A stretch of DNA of 64,000 nucleotides, from contig SUVL01000012.1 of assembly GCA_015062005.1 (NCBI GenBank), positions 1 to 64,000 of the forward strand. The letters are read 5' to 3'. Below the pieces are notes generated by a model. It did no database searches, was not told where the DNA came from, and saw only the letters and a list, made by a program, of their open reading frames with translations. The position numbers were made by a program, and so were the translations under genes. This document shows, piece by piece, positions 1-7,409 of the stretch (position 1 is its first letter; each line of letters starts with the position of its first letter). This stretch comes from Akkermansiaceae bacterium (lineage in GTDB: Bacteria; Verrucomicrobiota; Verrucomicrobiia; Verrucomicrobiales; Akkermansiaceae).

Positions 1-114
1 TCGCTTGTGAATTTTGGTCATGTTGATGAGTGTGTTGTGTTTTTTGAGGTTATTCTACACTCATCCAGACTTTTGCGCAAGCTAAGCTGAATTAGCTCTG
101 TGTCCTAAATTCGG

Positions 115-438
115 GTGGCAGCATATATCTTCTGCTACCTAATTAGAGAAATGGAAGAAGTCGTTGCCTGTGCATTCTTGCTAATAGTTGAAAAGCCTGC
201 AAATCCGATGTTCATAACAGGCAGAACCGGAACTGTGCTTAACGTATACACGAAACCGATATGCCGACATAAGGGGTATGCAAAAGCGATAATGAAAACG
301 CTGCTACAGGATGCAGTTGAACTGAATTTGAGTTTTGTGGAACTTGAATCTACAGAGGCTGGATACGATTTGTATAAATCCATTGGTTTTACTGATGATG
401 TGTCAAAGTACCATTGTATGAAATGGTACAACGTATAG
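115..438 (+). pseudogene. GNAT acetyltransferase, N-terminally truncated
   Basis: The 107-residue frame opens with GTG and matches the C-terminal two thirds of a GNAT N-acetyltransferase. It has the central strands, the acetyl-CoA loop (YTKPICRHKGYAKAIM, the R/QxxGxA type, about residues 46-61) and the motif B end (ESTEAGYDLYKSIGF). The usual first 40-50 residues are missing, and the same frame upstream holds stops at about 88-108. Either the gene lost its 5' part or a divergent short form starts here. The acceptor substrate cannot be told. The stretch is AT-richer than the rest of the window and lies beside a second damaged GNAT gene on the other strand. Confidence 0.6.
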
Positions 439-516
439 TGAAAAGCCAATTTGTCAGTCTGGTTATTCACCAGGGGGTATGCCAGTTATTTCCCGAACGC
501 TATACTAGAGACTGTT

Positions 517-589
517 ACATCGCTTGCAACCTGTCTCGGCGAAGCCTTGGCGAAGACGGAGTGTCTTTTTATCCCCTTGCAAGCGATGT
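517..589. repeat. 13-bp perfect inverted repeat with 47-bp spacer
   Basis: ACATCGCTTGCAA at 517-529 is matched by TTGCAAGCGATGT at 577-589. The spacer carries a near-repeat (CGGCGAAGCC, then TGGCGAAGAC) and a T-run before the right arm. It lies between the two GNAT remnants with no gene across it. It could be a transcript-end hairpin for the plus-strand GNAT gene or a small folded repeat; the loop is long for a simple terminator. Confidence 0.55.
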
Positions 590-595
590 TTCATT

Positions 596-869
596 TTAGG
601 TTGCCACTCGGTGAGAAAGAGTGCTTAAACTGCTGATTCTGTGTACGATTTGTACGATGGCTCCACCCACCATACAGCCCTTTTTCATCGCAGCATAAGC
701 CACACTCCCGGGCTTGGATAGCGATGCATTGATGTGGCTTTCCGGGAGAATCACTTCCGAAATGGAGCCGTATTCAGCCTCCGCTCCTTTCTGAAATGAC
801 TCCTGCATGTCTCGCTTGAATGCCGGGAGGGCGGGCTTGCTCCGGTAAAATCTGTAATTGGATGCTCAT
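596..869 (-). pseudogene. GNAT acetyltransferase, frameshifted and 3'-truncated
   Basis: An ATG at 869 lies four bases after the ABC ATPase stop, as expected for a coupled fourth gene of that operon. Its frame soon reads nonsense. Dropping one base after the third codon gives a typical GNAT N-terminus (NYRFYRS..FKRDMQESFQKGAEAEYG, then VILPESHINASL and MVGGAIVQI). The frame with this similarity has no start codon before an in-frame TGA at 866-868. The 3' side loses similarity after GGAIVQIV and stops at 596, so the acetyl-CoA loop is absent. I call it a decayed gene; a sequencing error could explain the frameshift but not the missing C-terminus. Confidence 0.6.
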
Positions 870-873
870 ATAT

Positions 874-1569
874 TCAACCTTGCCAGTTTTTCTCACTGAG
901 TTTTCCGTCTTCCATCATCCAGATGCGGTCAAATACATCGATAGCGCGGTGGTCATGAGTGACGACTAAAACTGCAGTATGGTGTGTATGCGCTACATTT
1001 TTGAGCAGTTCCATCACCTTACGCCCCATGTGGCTATCGAGAGCGGCAGTAGGTTCATCTGCCAGTAGCAGGCTTGGTTTATTGGCAAGAGCTCTTGCAA
1101 TAGCCACGCGCTGTTGCTGACCACCGGAAAGCTGCTTGGGCAGGAATGCCCTGCGAGCAGACAATTCAAAGTGCTCCAACAACTCTGCGGCGTATTGTTT
1201 TGATTCTCGGGAAGAGGCGTCATTTACCTCCATCGCTATGCGGATATTTTCTTCGGCTGTCAGGAAAGGCAGCAGGTTTGCTTTCTGAAAAACAAACCCG
1301 ATGTTATTGCGGCGAAAATCTCGTATATTGACTTGATAGCCGTTATCGAAAACCCTCGTACCGGCAATGGATATTGTTCCCGAACTTGGCGGCTGAATCA
1401 GCCCCAGCGTGGTCAGCAATGTTGATTTACCTGCACCGGAAGGACCGAGCAAGGCCACAATCTCCCCCACATTCATGGAAAAAGAAACATCATTGAGGGC
1501 ATGAACCGCCGTATCCCCCTCGCCGTAGGTTTTGAAAAGATGCTCAGCAGATAAAGCAACAGTATTCAT
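874..1569 (-). CDS. ABC exporter ATP-binding protein (MacB/LolD/DevA type)
   Basis: A 231-residue ATPase subunit that powers the adjacent FtsX-like permease. Visible motifs are Walker A GPSGAGKST (about residue 43), a Q-loop in FVFQKANLLPF, signature LSGGQQQRVAIARAL (about 144), Walker B LLLADEPTAALD and the H-loop VVTHD. Length and motif set fit the LolD/MacB-N/DevA family. The start overlaps the permease stop by 4 nt (ATGA), so the two are translationally coupled. The order membrane fusion protein, permease, ATPase is that of DevBCA exporters. The substrate is unknown, and no TolC-like outer-membrane partner is in the window. Confidence 0.9.
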   Translation of the reverse strand: MNTVALSAEHLFKTYGEGDTAVHALNDVSFSMNVGEIVALLGPSGAGKSTLLTTLGLIQPPSSGTISIAGTRVFDNGYQVNIRDFRRNNIGFVFQKANLLPFLTAEENIRIAMEVNDASSRESKQYAAELLEHFELSARRAFLPKQLSGGQQQRVAIARALANKPSLLLADEPTAALDSHMGRKVMELLKNVAHTHHTAVLVVTHDHRAIDVFDRIWMMEDGKLSEKNWQG

Positions 1570-2771
1570 GATAATATTTCTCCTGCATTGGTGCGCATGG
1601 CTTTAATGATTCCGGCACAACTAGCCAATACCGAGATGCCGATGACGATGCCGAACAGTACCCACAGGTCAAAACTGACCAGAACCACTCGCCGGGGGAA
1701 GAAGGGGTATACCCATTCACCGCAAAATCTGGCAATACCGAATGCCAGTACGCCGATGAGAAGCGACTGCTGCATAATCATGCTTACAATAACACCATTG
1801 CGTGCACCAATGAGTTTCAACATGGCGATGTCGTGCAATTTATCGAGTGTGAGGGTGTAGAGAATAAGCGTCATCACGACCGTAGATACAATAATCAGAA
1901 TGGTTCGGAACAACAAAAGTTGCTTGCGGGAACGAGCAACGAAGCCGCTAAGCATGATTTCTCTCTGCTCATCAGCGGTGTAGGCGGTTACGTCCGGCAT
2001 GGTGCGGAGTTTGGCTAACACGGCTTCCATACTGTGCCCGGGTAAAACCTTGACCAGTACCGCGCTGATTTGCCGACCGGGTAACGCTGCCGGGCGCGAG
2101 GTTTCGCTCATCAGCATGTCCGCGTGGTCTACAGACGTGCTGCCGTATGGAAGGGCATCAAAGCGTTGCAGGCGGGCATGGCGCTCCAGTCGAATAGCCT
2201 CTGCCGGGGTATCCGCCTGGATGGCCATGGCATCATTCAGAGATAGAAATACCATGGCATCACCGGAGGGGGAGTTCATGCGCCCTGTAATACCCACTAC
2301 AGTGTAAGTATCCTTGCCCAGTTTGAGCGTACTGCCCAGTGGAAGCTTGGCAGATTTATCGGCCATCATTTCAAAATGCCCGGCCTGCAAGGCTCTACCT
2401 TGGATAATGGGTAGCCAGGAGCCATCATCCGGCACTCCTTGGATGGTGAGCCGCAAAACCCGCTCATCCTTGTTGCGTTGTACGGTGTGAGAGACAAAGG
2501 GTTCAGCCGAGGCAACGCCGGAGATAGCTTCAATGCGATTCTCCAAATTACGAGGCAGCTTAGATACCTCAGCAAAGGGACCTTTGGTATCTCTTTGCAC
2601 CACCCAGATGTCAGCTCCGGCTCGGTCAATGATGAGCGTTGCTTCCTGAATCAGCCCCCGATAGATACCCCCCATTCCCATCACCACAATGAGCAGCAAG
2701 CTGATGCCTGCCGTGGTGAGCAGGAAACGCCCCAGATTGTGGCGTATATCTTTGAAGGCAAGATTTATCAT
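1566..2771 (-). CDS. ABC exporter permease, FtsX-like (DevC type)
   Basis: A 401-residue inner-membrane subunit. One hydrophobic segment (about residues 13-35) is followed by a roughly 230-residue extracytoplasmic domain and three C-terminal segments (about 285-310, 330-350, 365-390), the MacB/FtsX layout with four transmembrane helices. It would work as a dimer with the ATPase and membrane fusion protein in a tripartite exporter or lipid/envelope transporter. Both neighbours overlap by 4 nt, so all three genes form one translational unit. The family is clear; the exported molecule is not. Confidence 0.88.
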   Translation of the reverse strand: MINLAFKDIRHNLGRFLLTTAGISLLLIVVMGMGGIYRGLIQEATLIIDRAGADIWVVQRDTKGPFAEVSKLPRNLENRIEAISGVASAEPFVSHTVQRNKDERVLRLTIQGVPDDGSWLPIIQGRALQAGHFEMMADKSAKLPLGSTLKLGKDTYTVVGITGRMNSPSGDAMVFLSLNDAMAIQADTPAEAIRLERHARLQRFDALPYGSTSVDHADMLMSETSRPAALPGRQISAVLVKVLPGHSMEAVLAKLRTMPDVTAYTADEQREIMLSGFVARSRKQLLLFRTILIIVSTVVMTLILYTLTLDKLHDIAMLKLIGARNGVIVSMIMQQSLLIGVLAFGIARFCGEWVYPFFPRRVVLVSFDLWVLFGIVIGISVLASCAGIIKAMRTNAGEILS

Positions 2772-3910
2772 TGCGCAATACGGCGGTTGATATGCTCCCT
2801 GTGTTGCAGGGGGTGAAGAATGAGGCGGTCTGATTCATCCAACCCGGAGAGAATCTGGGTTTGCTGGCGGGTCTGTATTCCGATTTTTACATCTCGCTCC
2901 ACAATACACCCATCTTCCTCCACCAGCACAAAGGTGCGTTGCTTGTCACGGCAAATCATATTATTGGGCACAGCCAAGCAATTATCCGTCTTGCCGATAT
3001 GGATGTAAACCTCCAAACGCTGTCCCAGTACCCAGTTGGCGGGCAAGGTATCCGGTGTTATATCGACCCGGTATTCGCGTGTTTCGCGGTCTGTCTCGCG
3101 TGATGTGCGGGTTACTTTGCCGGAAAACTTCTTATCGGGCATAGCGCGGAAGACTATGTCAACCGGCAATCCCGGGGTAATGGTGGACATGGCGGTTTCA
3201 TCCACCCACACGCTTGCCCAAATTTGCCCCGTATCTACCACATCCATGATGGATACACCGGGATTGACAATGCTGCCTTGCTCTCTATTGCGTCGGATAA
3301 CCAAAGCATCGAAGGGCGCTTTTAACTGAGTTTCTGCCAGTTTGGAGCGAAAGTACTTAATTTGTGCTTCATGGCGCACAATTTCGGCTTCAATTTCGAG
3401 CTTTTGTTTTTCTGCCTGTTCCAAGTGAGCCACAGCAACTTGGTATGCCTGTCTGCTTTTGTCAACATCTGTCTGAGATACAGAATTTGATTGCCGCAAA
3501 TTATCCATTCGCTCAAACGTGACCTTTGCGTAGTCAAGTGTCGCCCTGGCAGCTGCTATTTCCGCCTCATTGCGTTGGATTGAAGCCTTGGCGATGGCTA
3601 AATCAGCTTCCGCTACTGCCAGTTGCTGGGTAATATCCTCAGCATTCATTTCCACCAGCAGCTCCCCGCTTTTAACCGTATCACCCTGGTCAGCATGCAG
3701 GGTTTGCACCAGCCCGGTGGCATACGGGCTGATAGCCACGCGCGTTTTTGCCTCCAGCGTGCCGGTGCCGAAAACTGTTTGTTGCAGAGTCATACGCGTG
3801 ACCTGCTTAGTTTGAGCATCAACCGGGGAGAATTTCCACCAATAAATACCACCTCCCACAAGCAAGAAACACAATGCAGTCTTGATGATTTTGTACCCTA
3901 GCTTTTTCAT
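2768..3910 (-). CDS. HlyD/DevB-type periplasmic adaptor (membrane fusion protein)
   Basis: From ATG 3910 the protein has 380 residues: a short cytoplasmic end (MKKLGYK), one membrane anchor (about residues 8-25), a lipoyl/barrel half, a long helical hairpin rich in Ala, Glu and Gln (about 90-190), the second lipoyl half (LKAPFDALVIRRN) and beta-barrel domains. This is the HlyD/MacA/DevB architecture linking an inner-membrane ABC pump to an outer-membrane channel. The ORF track extends to 3985, but that stretch carries a promoter-like TTGTTT-N16-TATACT, and MKK followed by a membrane helix is the more typical start. No clear Shine-Dalgarno precedes either candidate. First gene of the exporter operon. 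Confidence 0.87.
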   Translation of the reverse strand: MKKLGYKIIKTALCFLLVGGGIYWWKFSPVDAQTKQVTRMTLQQTVFGTGTLEAKTRVAISPYATGLVQTLHADQGDTVKSGELLVEMNAEDITQQLAVAEADLAIAKASIQRNEAEIAAARATLDYAKVTFERMDNLRQSNSVSQTDVDKSRQAYQVAVAHLEQAEKQKLEIEAEIVRHEAQIKYFRSKLAETQLKAPFDALVIRRNREQGSIVNPGVSIMDVVDTGQIWASVWVDETAMSTITPGLPVDIVFRAMPDKKFSGKVTRTSRETDRETREYRVDITPDTLPANWVLGQRLEVYIHIGKTDNCLAVPNNMICRDKQRTFVLVEEDGCIVERDVKIGIQTRQQTQILSGLDESDRLILHPLQHREHINRRIAQ

Positions 3911-3944
3911 AATACCAATGCTGACCGTGAAGAGTATACCAAAT

Positions 3945-3972
3945 AGTATAGAATAAAATAAAGCACAAACAA
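3945..3972 (-). promoter_or_regulatory. Candidate promoter of the exporter operon
   Basis: On the minus strand TTGTTT (3967-3972) and TATACT (3945-3950) are 16 bp apart, about 34 bp before the chosen start at 3910. The sequence is AT-rich around it. Confidence 0.4.
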
Positions 3973-3985
3973 CAAAAATACCCAT

Positions 3986-4407
3986 CTAGCATTATGTTTT
4001 GTGCCATGTCGGGTCGCTCTACGCCTCCCATTTTATATACCTTGATTATTTCAATCGAACAACGCTGCGTCTTATTCTTAACAGTTTACGACACAAATCG
4101 CCCACCACTGCATCCCCCAAAACGTCTACACCAACCGGGCAAAAACGGGTATTAGAAAAACCGGTTCAGCAACACTCTAAGAATGAGCCTTTTGAGGTTC
4201 GTTTGAATAAAGCAAGGTAGATGTATACTACCGCGTTTAGCGGAGGCGTGCAGAGGCGTTTGGGGTGTTTAAGCCTCCGGAATTGCATTTAACGGCCTGT
4301 TTTAGCCCCAACGGGGATGCAACAGGGCAGCGAGTAACACGCTAAGCCATAGGCGAAAATGAAACAGGCGGCAGATTCACGAAAAATCTGCCGCCTGTCT
4401 GTAGAAG
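3986..4407. other. Gene-poor stretch, no supported gene
   Basis: Only one modest ORF (3999-4220, plus) lies here. Its product has no recognisable domain and a repetitive Ser/Thr/Pro middle, so I do not call it. Composition drifts from AT-rich on the left to GC-rich towards the tRNA cluster. Confidence 0.5.
4364..4398 (-). terminator. Strong hairpin downstream of the tRNA 3'-end copy
   Basis: A 14-bp perfect stem (ACAGGCGGCAGATT, then AATCTGCCGCCTGT) with a 7-nt loop, followed on the minus strand by TTTCATTTT. It stands where a terminator for a minus-strand tRNA ending at 4408 would be. Confidence 0.6.
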
Positions 4408-4602
4408 TGGAGCATAGGGAACTCGAATCCCTGACCTGACGGCCCCACTCGACCCCGGCCAGCCGGGGTACCGGCTCGGAGGAGTCCTCGCCTCTCGGGG
4501 CGCGGAAGCCCACTGGGCTTCCGCGTGTGCTCAACAACCGCTCTCGCCCTGCGGGCGCCCGGTGAACCGGGGAGCTCATGCACCGCCCGCAACAGGTCAG
4601 GG
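4408..4602. repeat. tRNA-Ala-derived inverted cluster, GC-rich and hairpin-dense
   Basis: Positions 4408-4438 repeat exactly the 31 bp at the 3' end of the intact tRNA (4661-4691). Positions 4580-4602 on the plus strand match the tRNA anticodon-arm to T-arm segment at about 21 of 23 bases, in the opposite orientation, so 10-bp inverted ends (CCCTGACCTG and CAGGTCAGGG) bound the block. On the minus strand AGAGCGGTTG of the D-arm/anticodon stem recurs, followed by inserted sequence. The interior has several perfect hairpins, such as CGCGGAAGCCCA/TGGGCTTCCGCG. It looks like decayed or rearranged tRNA-Ala copies, or a small mobile structured element built from tRNA pieces. No complete cloverleaf can be drawn. 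Confidence 0.65.
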
Positions 4603-4620
4603 GGTATGTCGCTCTTGTGC

Positions 4621-4662
4621 CATAACAAAAAAAGGCACCATGAAGGTGCCTTTTTTGTTATG
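4621..4662 (-). terminator. Terminator of tRNA-Ala
   Basis: Inverted repeat CATAACAAAAAAAGGCACC / GGTGCCTTTTTTGTTATG around a 5-nt loop. A T-rich arm lies in both directions. It starts at the last base of the tRNA, so the hairpin abuts the discriminator. Confidence 0.8.
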
Positions 4663-4733
4663 GAGCATAGGGAACTCGAATCCCTGACCTGTTGCGTGCG
4701 ATGCAACCGCTCTACCAACTGAGCTAATGCCCC
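4661..4733 (-). tRNA. tRNA-Ala (anticodon CGC)
   Basis: A 73-nt minus-strand cloverleaf. The acceptor stem GGGGCAT/ATGCTCC contains the G3:U70 pair that is the alanine identity element. The D-arm is GCTC..GAGC, the anticodon stem GTTGC/GCAAC carries loop ATCGCAC (anticodon CGC), and the T-arm is AGGGA-TTCGAGT-TCCCT with discriminator A. CCA is not encoded. An upstream TTGCAC-N17-TAAAAT and a downstream hairpin complete the unit. Confidence 0.93.
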
Positions 4734-4754
4734 GGTTTGATGTGGTGCGGGGGT

Positions 4755-4783
4755 ATTTTACATGGGGCCAGGGGTTGGTGCAA
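4755..4783 (-). promoter_or_regulatory. Promoter of tRNA-Ala
   Basis: TTGCAC (4778-4783) and TAAAAT (4755-4760) with a 17-bp spacer on the minus strand, ending 22 bp before the tRNA 5' end. Confidence 0.6.
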
Positions 4784-4853
4784 GCTTTATGTGAAGATTT
4801 TTTTGTCAGCTTTTGGCGTGGTGCCTGTGTTGCTTGGTCTGCTCGTTATTTGC

Positions 4854-4882
4854 TTGCGGCACGCTGCCGGGCGTGCTAGACT
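4854..4882 (+). promoter_or_regulatory. Promoter abutting the FMN reductase start
   Basis: TTGCGG, a 17-bp spacer and TAGACT. The -10 ends 7 bp before ATG 4890, so the transcript would be leaderless or nearly so. This also argues against the longer ORF start at 4737. Confidence 0.5.
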
Positions 4883-4889
4883 GGCGGGT

Positions 4890-5504
4890 ATGAAAGCGCT
4901 TCTCATCAATGGTAGCCCGAATGCAAATGGTAACACATTCCAGGCTCTGAGCATGGTGGCTGCGGTCATGAACGCAGCCGGGGTGGAAACGGAGATTGTG
5001 CAGATTGGTGCCGCTGCGGTGCAGGGCTGCATAGGCTGCCGCCAGTGCCTCAAGACAGGCCGCTGCGGCATGAAGGATAAGCTTTATAACTACATCTACG
5101 ACCAGCTGGATTCCATCGATGGCATTGTGATTGGCAGCCCCACCTATTTTGCGGGGCCGAACGGTTCCCTCTGCGCCCTGCTGGACCGCCTTTATTACTC
5201 TGCCGGCGCCAAATTGGCCTATAAGCCCGGCGCCACGGTGGCCGTGGCCCGCCGCGGTGGCGCCAGCACCACGCTGGACCGCCTGAACAAGTACATCACC
5301 TACAACAAGCAGCCGCTGGTCAGCTCCTTCTATTGGAACATGATTTACGGCATGCGCCCCGGCGAAGTGCAGCTTGATGCCGAGGGCGCCCAGACCCTCC
5401 GCCACCTGGGGCAGAACATGGCCTGGATGATGAAGTGCATTGCCGCCGGCCCCGCCCACCCCGAGCTGGGTGAAGAACGCGCCTGGACCCACTTCATCCG
5501 CTGA
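4890..5504 (+). CDS. NAD(P)H-dependent FMN reductase / iron-sulfur flavoprotein-like
   Basis: The start is ATG 4890, not 4737: MKALLINGSPNANGNTFQ is the N-terminal strand and FMN phosphate loop of flavodoxin-like reductases, and the preceding 51 codons look like non-coding extension. The product has 204 residues. A compact CIGCRQCLKTGRC cluster (CX2CX2CX5C, about residues 47-59) resembles the [4Fe-4S] site of Isf-type flavoproteins, and GSPTYFAGPNG is the second flavin-contact loop. A cytoplasmic electron-transfer or detoxifying flavoprotein is likely; the partner is unknown. The cysteines may also serve a disulfide or zinc role. First gene of a plus-strand set with three envelope proteins. 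Confidence 0.8.
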   Translation: MKALLINGSPNANGNTFQALSMVAAVMNAAGVETEIVQIGAAAVQGCIGCRQCLKTGRCGMKDKLYNYIYDQLDSIDGIVIGSPTYFAGPNGSLCALLDRLYYSAGAKLAYKPGATVAVARRGGASTTLDRLNKYITYNKQPLVSSFYWNMIYGMRPGEVQLDAEGAQTLRHLGQNMAWMMKCIAAGPAHPELGEERAWTHFIR

Positions 5505-5513
5505 GGCTGCCGT

Positions 5514-6329
5514 ATGTCTCATGTTTCTTCAGTTCACTGCGTGATGGGGATTCTGCTGGCGTTCCCGGCGGTGGCAGGGTATATAATGGCGGTGTTTGTG
5601 ATGGCACCGCTGCTTATCTCCGTGACCAATGCCCCCATTTTCGAAATCACGCCGGATAAGTATCGTGGTGCTACCGATTCCTGCCTGGTGGAACTGGAGG
5701 TGAACAAGCTGCACGCAGAAGGCAGGATTGAGCTGCCGGGTATCGGGCCGGTGGAGGAACAGGCCCTTTTTGTGTGCCATGAGGGGAAATATCACGCTGC
5801 TCCGCATCTGTATGCCGGGCTCTGGGAATTGAAACTGAGCGAAGCGCAGACAGCGCAGCTTGCCGGAATCTTTGGCTCCTTCGAGGGGCAGGGCGCACCC
5901 TTCAGGTACACGCCTTCTCCCGGGGGACCCTATGACGGTATTCCGGTCAGGATGTTGGGGCGGCAGAATGGGCGGCTCATAGAAGTCGCGGATATAGCAG
6001 ACTGCAGCGGTTATTTCAATAGCCACCTGGTCACGAGCTTCCTGGATGATGTGTTCATGCTCGGGCTGTGCGGCGTGGTGGCCTGCGCCCTGGCTGGGGG
6101 ATGGTGCTTGTTCAGTCCTGCTTCGCGGCGGGTATTTCTGCTTCGCCTGCTGATGGTCTTTTGCCTGATTATTGTACCCGCCGGGGTGCTGGTGAGCATG
6201 GGTATCGTGGTGCATGCAGACGAGGCGCCGTCCTGGGTCGGGCCACTGGCCGTTGCGGGGGCTGTCCTGGGCATTGCTTATTCCCTATTCCGTTTGAGCA
6301 AGAGTGCTGAGCCCCGTCCATGTGCATGA
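5514..6329 (+). CDS. Membrane protein of unknown function, four predicted helices
   Basis: A 271-residue protein I do not recognise. One N-terminal hydrophobic segment (about 10-35) leads into a roughly 140-residue extracytoplasmic region, followed by three closely spaced C-terminal helices (about 180-200, 205-225, 240-258). The soluble part has no motif I can name; the overall shape resembles DUF3592-like membrane proteins, but this is only an impression. It lies 9 bp after the flavoprotein gene and overlaps the next gene by 4 nt (ATGA), so it belongs to the same operon. Confidence 0.7.
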   Translation: MSHVSSVHCVMGILLAFPAVAGYIMAVFVMAPLLISVTNAPIFEITPDKYRGATDSCLVELEVNKLHAEGRIELPGIGPVEEQALFVCHEGKYHAAPHLYAGLWELKLSEAQTAQLAGIFGSFEGQGAPFRYTPSPGGPYDGIPVRMLGRQNGRLIEVADIADCSGYFNSHLVTSFLDDVFMLGLCGVVACALAGGWCLFSPASRRVFLLRLLMVFCLIIVPAGVLVSMGIVVHADEAPSWVGPLAVAGAVLGIAYSLFRLSKSAEPRPCA

Positions 6330-7030
6330 AGAACCGCTTTGTCCATCCGTATTGCTTATTCCTGGTCAGCGTGCTGCTGTGGGCATGCAGCCTGTCATCC
6401 TGCTGCTTTGTGCGTTGCAATCTCAACACGCAGGTGGGAAATCTGCCCCATTGGGACGACGAAGCCTGGAAGGTGGTGGAGTTTGAGTATTGCGATGATT
6501 TCCTGACGGAGTATACCTCTGCATCGGGGCAGAAACATTACGTGGTGCGGGGAAAGTATACCATGGAACGCACTCCCGGGCGGGCTCTCCATGTGCACGA
6601 TATCGATTTGTACCACGGCCGGAGCTGGCAGACAGAGCATGAGCCCCGCCGCACGGAACCGGTTGAGGCAGAGGTGCGGGTTCCCTGTGAATCGCTGGGT
6701 GCATATGGAATCCAGGTCAGCGGGCGGACCACTGACCCGCGGGACTGCGGAGCCCGCTGCTGGCGCTGGTATCTGCGCCACTGCCCCACGGAAGAAAGCA
6801 CCATGGTGGCGCAGCGGCAAATCCCACTCCGGCACAAGCCCGGACTGGAAGAAAATCCGGCGGTCATGAACGATAATCTGTGGAACGCCCTGCTGTATGA
6901 AGAGGTGGCTGCAGAAAACGTGAGCCGATACGTGGTAAGACCAGTGGTAAACCTGCTTATCGACTGGCCCGTGACGCTGGTTGGCTCTGCCGCGGCATCT
7001 GTTCTTTATACCCCCTTTATGTTTTTCTGA
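6326..7030 (+). CDS. Putative lipoprotein of unknown function
   Basis: ATG 6326 overlaps the previous stop (ATGA) and is preferred to ATG 6320. The 234-residue product begins with a signal peptide ending in LSSC, a good lipobox. The body is Cys/Arg/Trp-rich, and the C-terminus (about 205-234) is hydrophobic, rich in Leu, Val and Ala and ends PFMFF. A similar architecture (soluble beta-rich region, then RPVVNLLIDWPVTLVGS-like tail) is seen in the C-terminus of the protein at 11621-12760, so they may be distant relatives. No enzymatic motif is visible. Confidence 0.65.
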   Translation: MKNRFVHPYCLFLVSVLLWACSLSSCCFVRCNLNTQVGNLPHWDDEAWKVVEFEYCDDFLTEYTSASGQKHYVVRGKYTMERTPGRALHVHDIDLYHGRSWQTEHEPRRTEPVEAEVRVPCESLGAYGIQVSGRTTDPRDCGARCWRWYLRHCPTEESTMVAQRQIPLRHKPGLEENPAVMNDNLWNALLYEEVAAENVSRYVVRPVVNLLIDWPVTLVGSAAASVLYTPFMFF

Positions 7031-7040
7031 AGCAGATTTT

Positions 7041-7409
7041 ATGGAAAAGTACTCCCACCTTACCCGGAAAGCATGCGGCATCTGGTTGCTGGTGTTCTGC
7101 ATGCTCTCCTTTCCCTGGGGACTGGTGTATGCTGCCCCGGTGCTGCTGGCGTATGCGGTGACGTGGCGCAAGGACTGGTGCAGCCAGGTGGGAGTGGCTG
7201 CCGGTTGTGTGTCGCTGCTGTTCACCGGGTATTTCCTGATACGCTTTGCCTGTTGGAAAACAGCCGGAAATTACGATGACCAGGAATCCATAGGCCTTGT
7301 GTTCCTGCTTTTCTACCAGACCGCCATCAGTCTGATAGCCATGGTGCTCACCTGGTGCTTCTGTGCGGGGTACCGCAATTTATCAGCTCCGTATGAAAAA
7401 CGGCGTTGA
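7041..7409 (+). CDS. Small membrane protein of unknown function
   Basis: The ORF track begins at 6981, inside the preceding gene. ATG 7041, 10 bp after that gene's stop, gives a 122-residue protein (MEKYSHLTRKACGI) with about four hydrophobic segments covering nearly the full length. No family is recognised. It is the last gene of the 4890-7409 unit and is followed by the REP-like inverted repeat at 7515-7583. Confidence 0.6.
   Translation: MEKYSHLTRKACGIWLLVFCMLSFPWGLVYAAPVLLAYAVTWRKDWCSQVGVAAGCVSLLFTGYFLIRFACWKTAGNYDDQESIGLVFLLFYQTAISLIAMVLTWCFCAGYRNLSAPYEKRR

Noticed and set aside
517-589. Integron attC site
   Set aside because: The inverted arms lack the GTTRRRY-type core ends of attC, and no integrase is in the window.
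3999-4220. 73-residue plus-strand ORF in the gene-poor stretch
   Set aside because: No domain, ribosome site or neighbour supports it; could be a remnant but cannot be shown.
4408-4620. tmRNA or split/interrupted functional tRNA
   Set aside because: The T-arm and 3' acceptor half are present, but no matching 5' acceptor half, tag frame or full cloverleaf was found.
4289-4718. Minus-strand ORFs across the tRNA cluster
   Set aside because: They run through tRNA and hairpin sequence and share repeated text only because of the 31-bp repeat.
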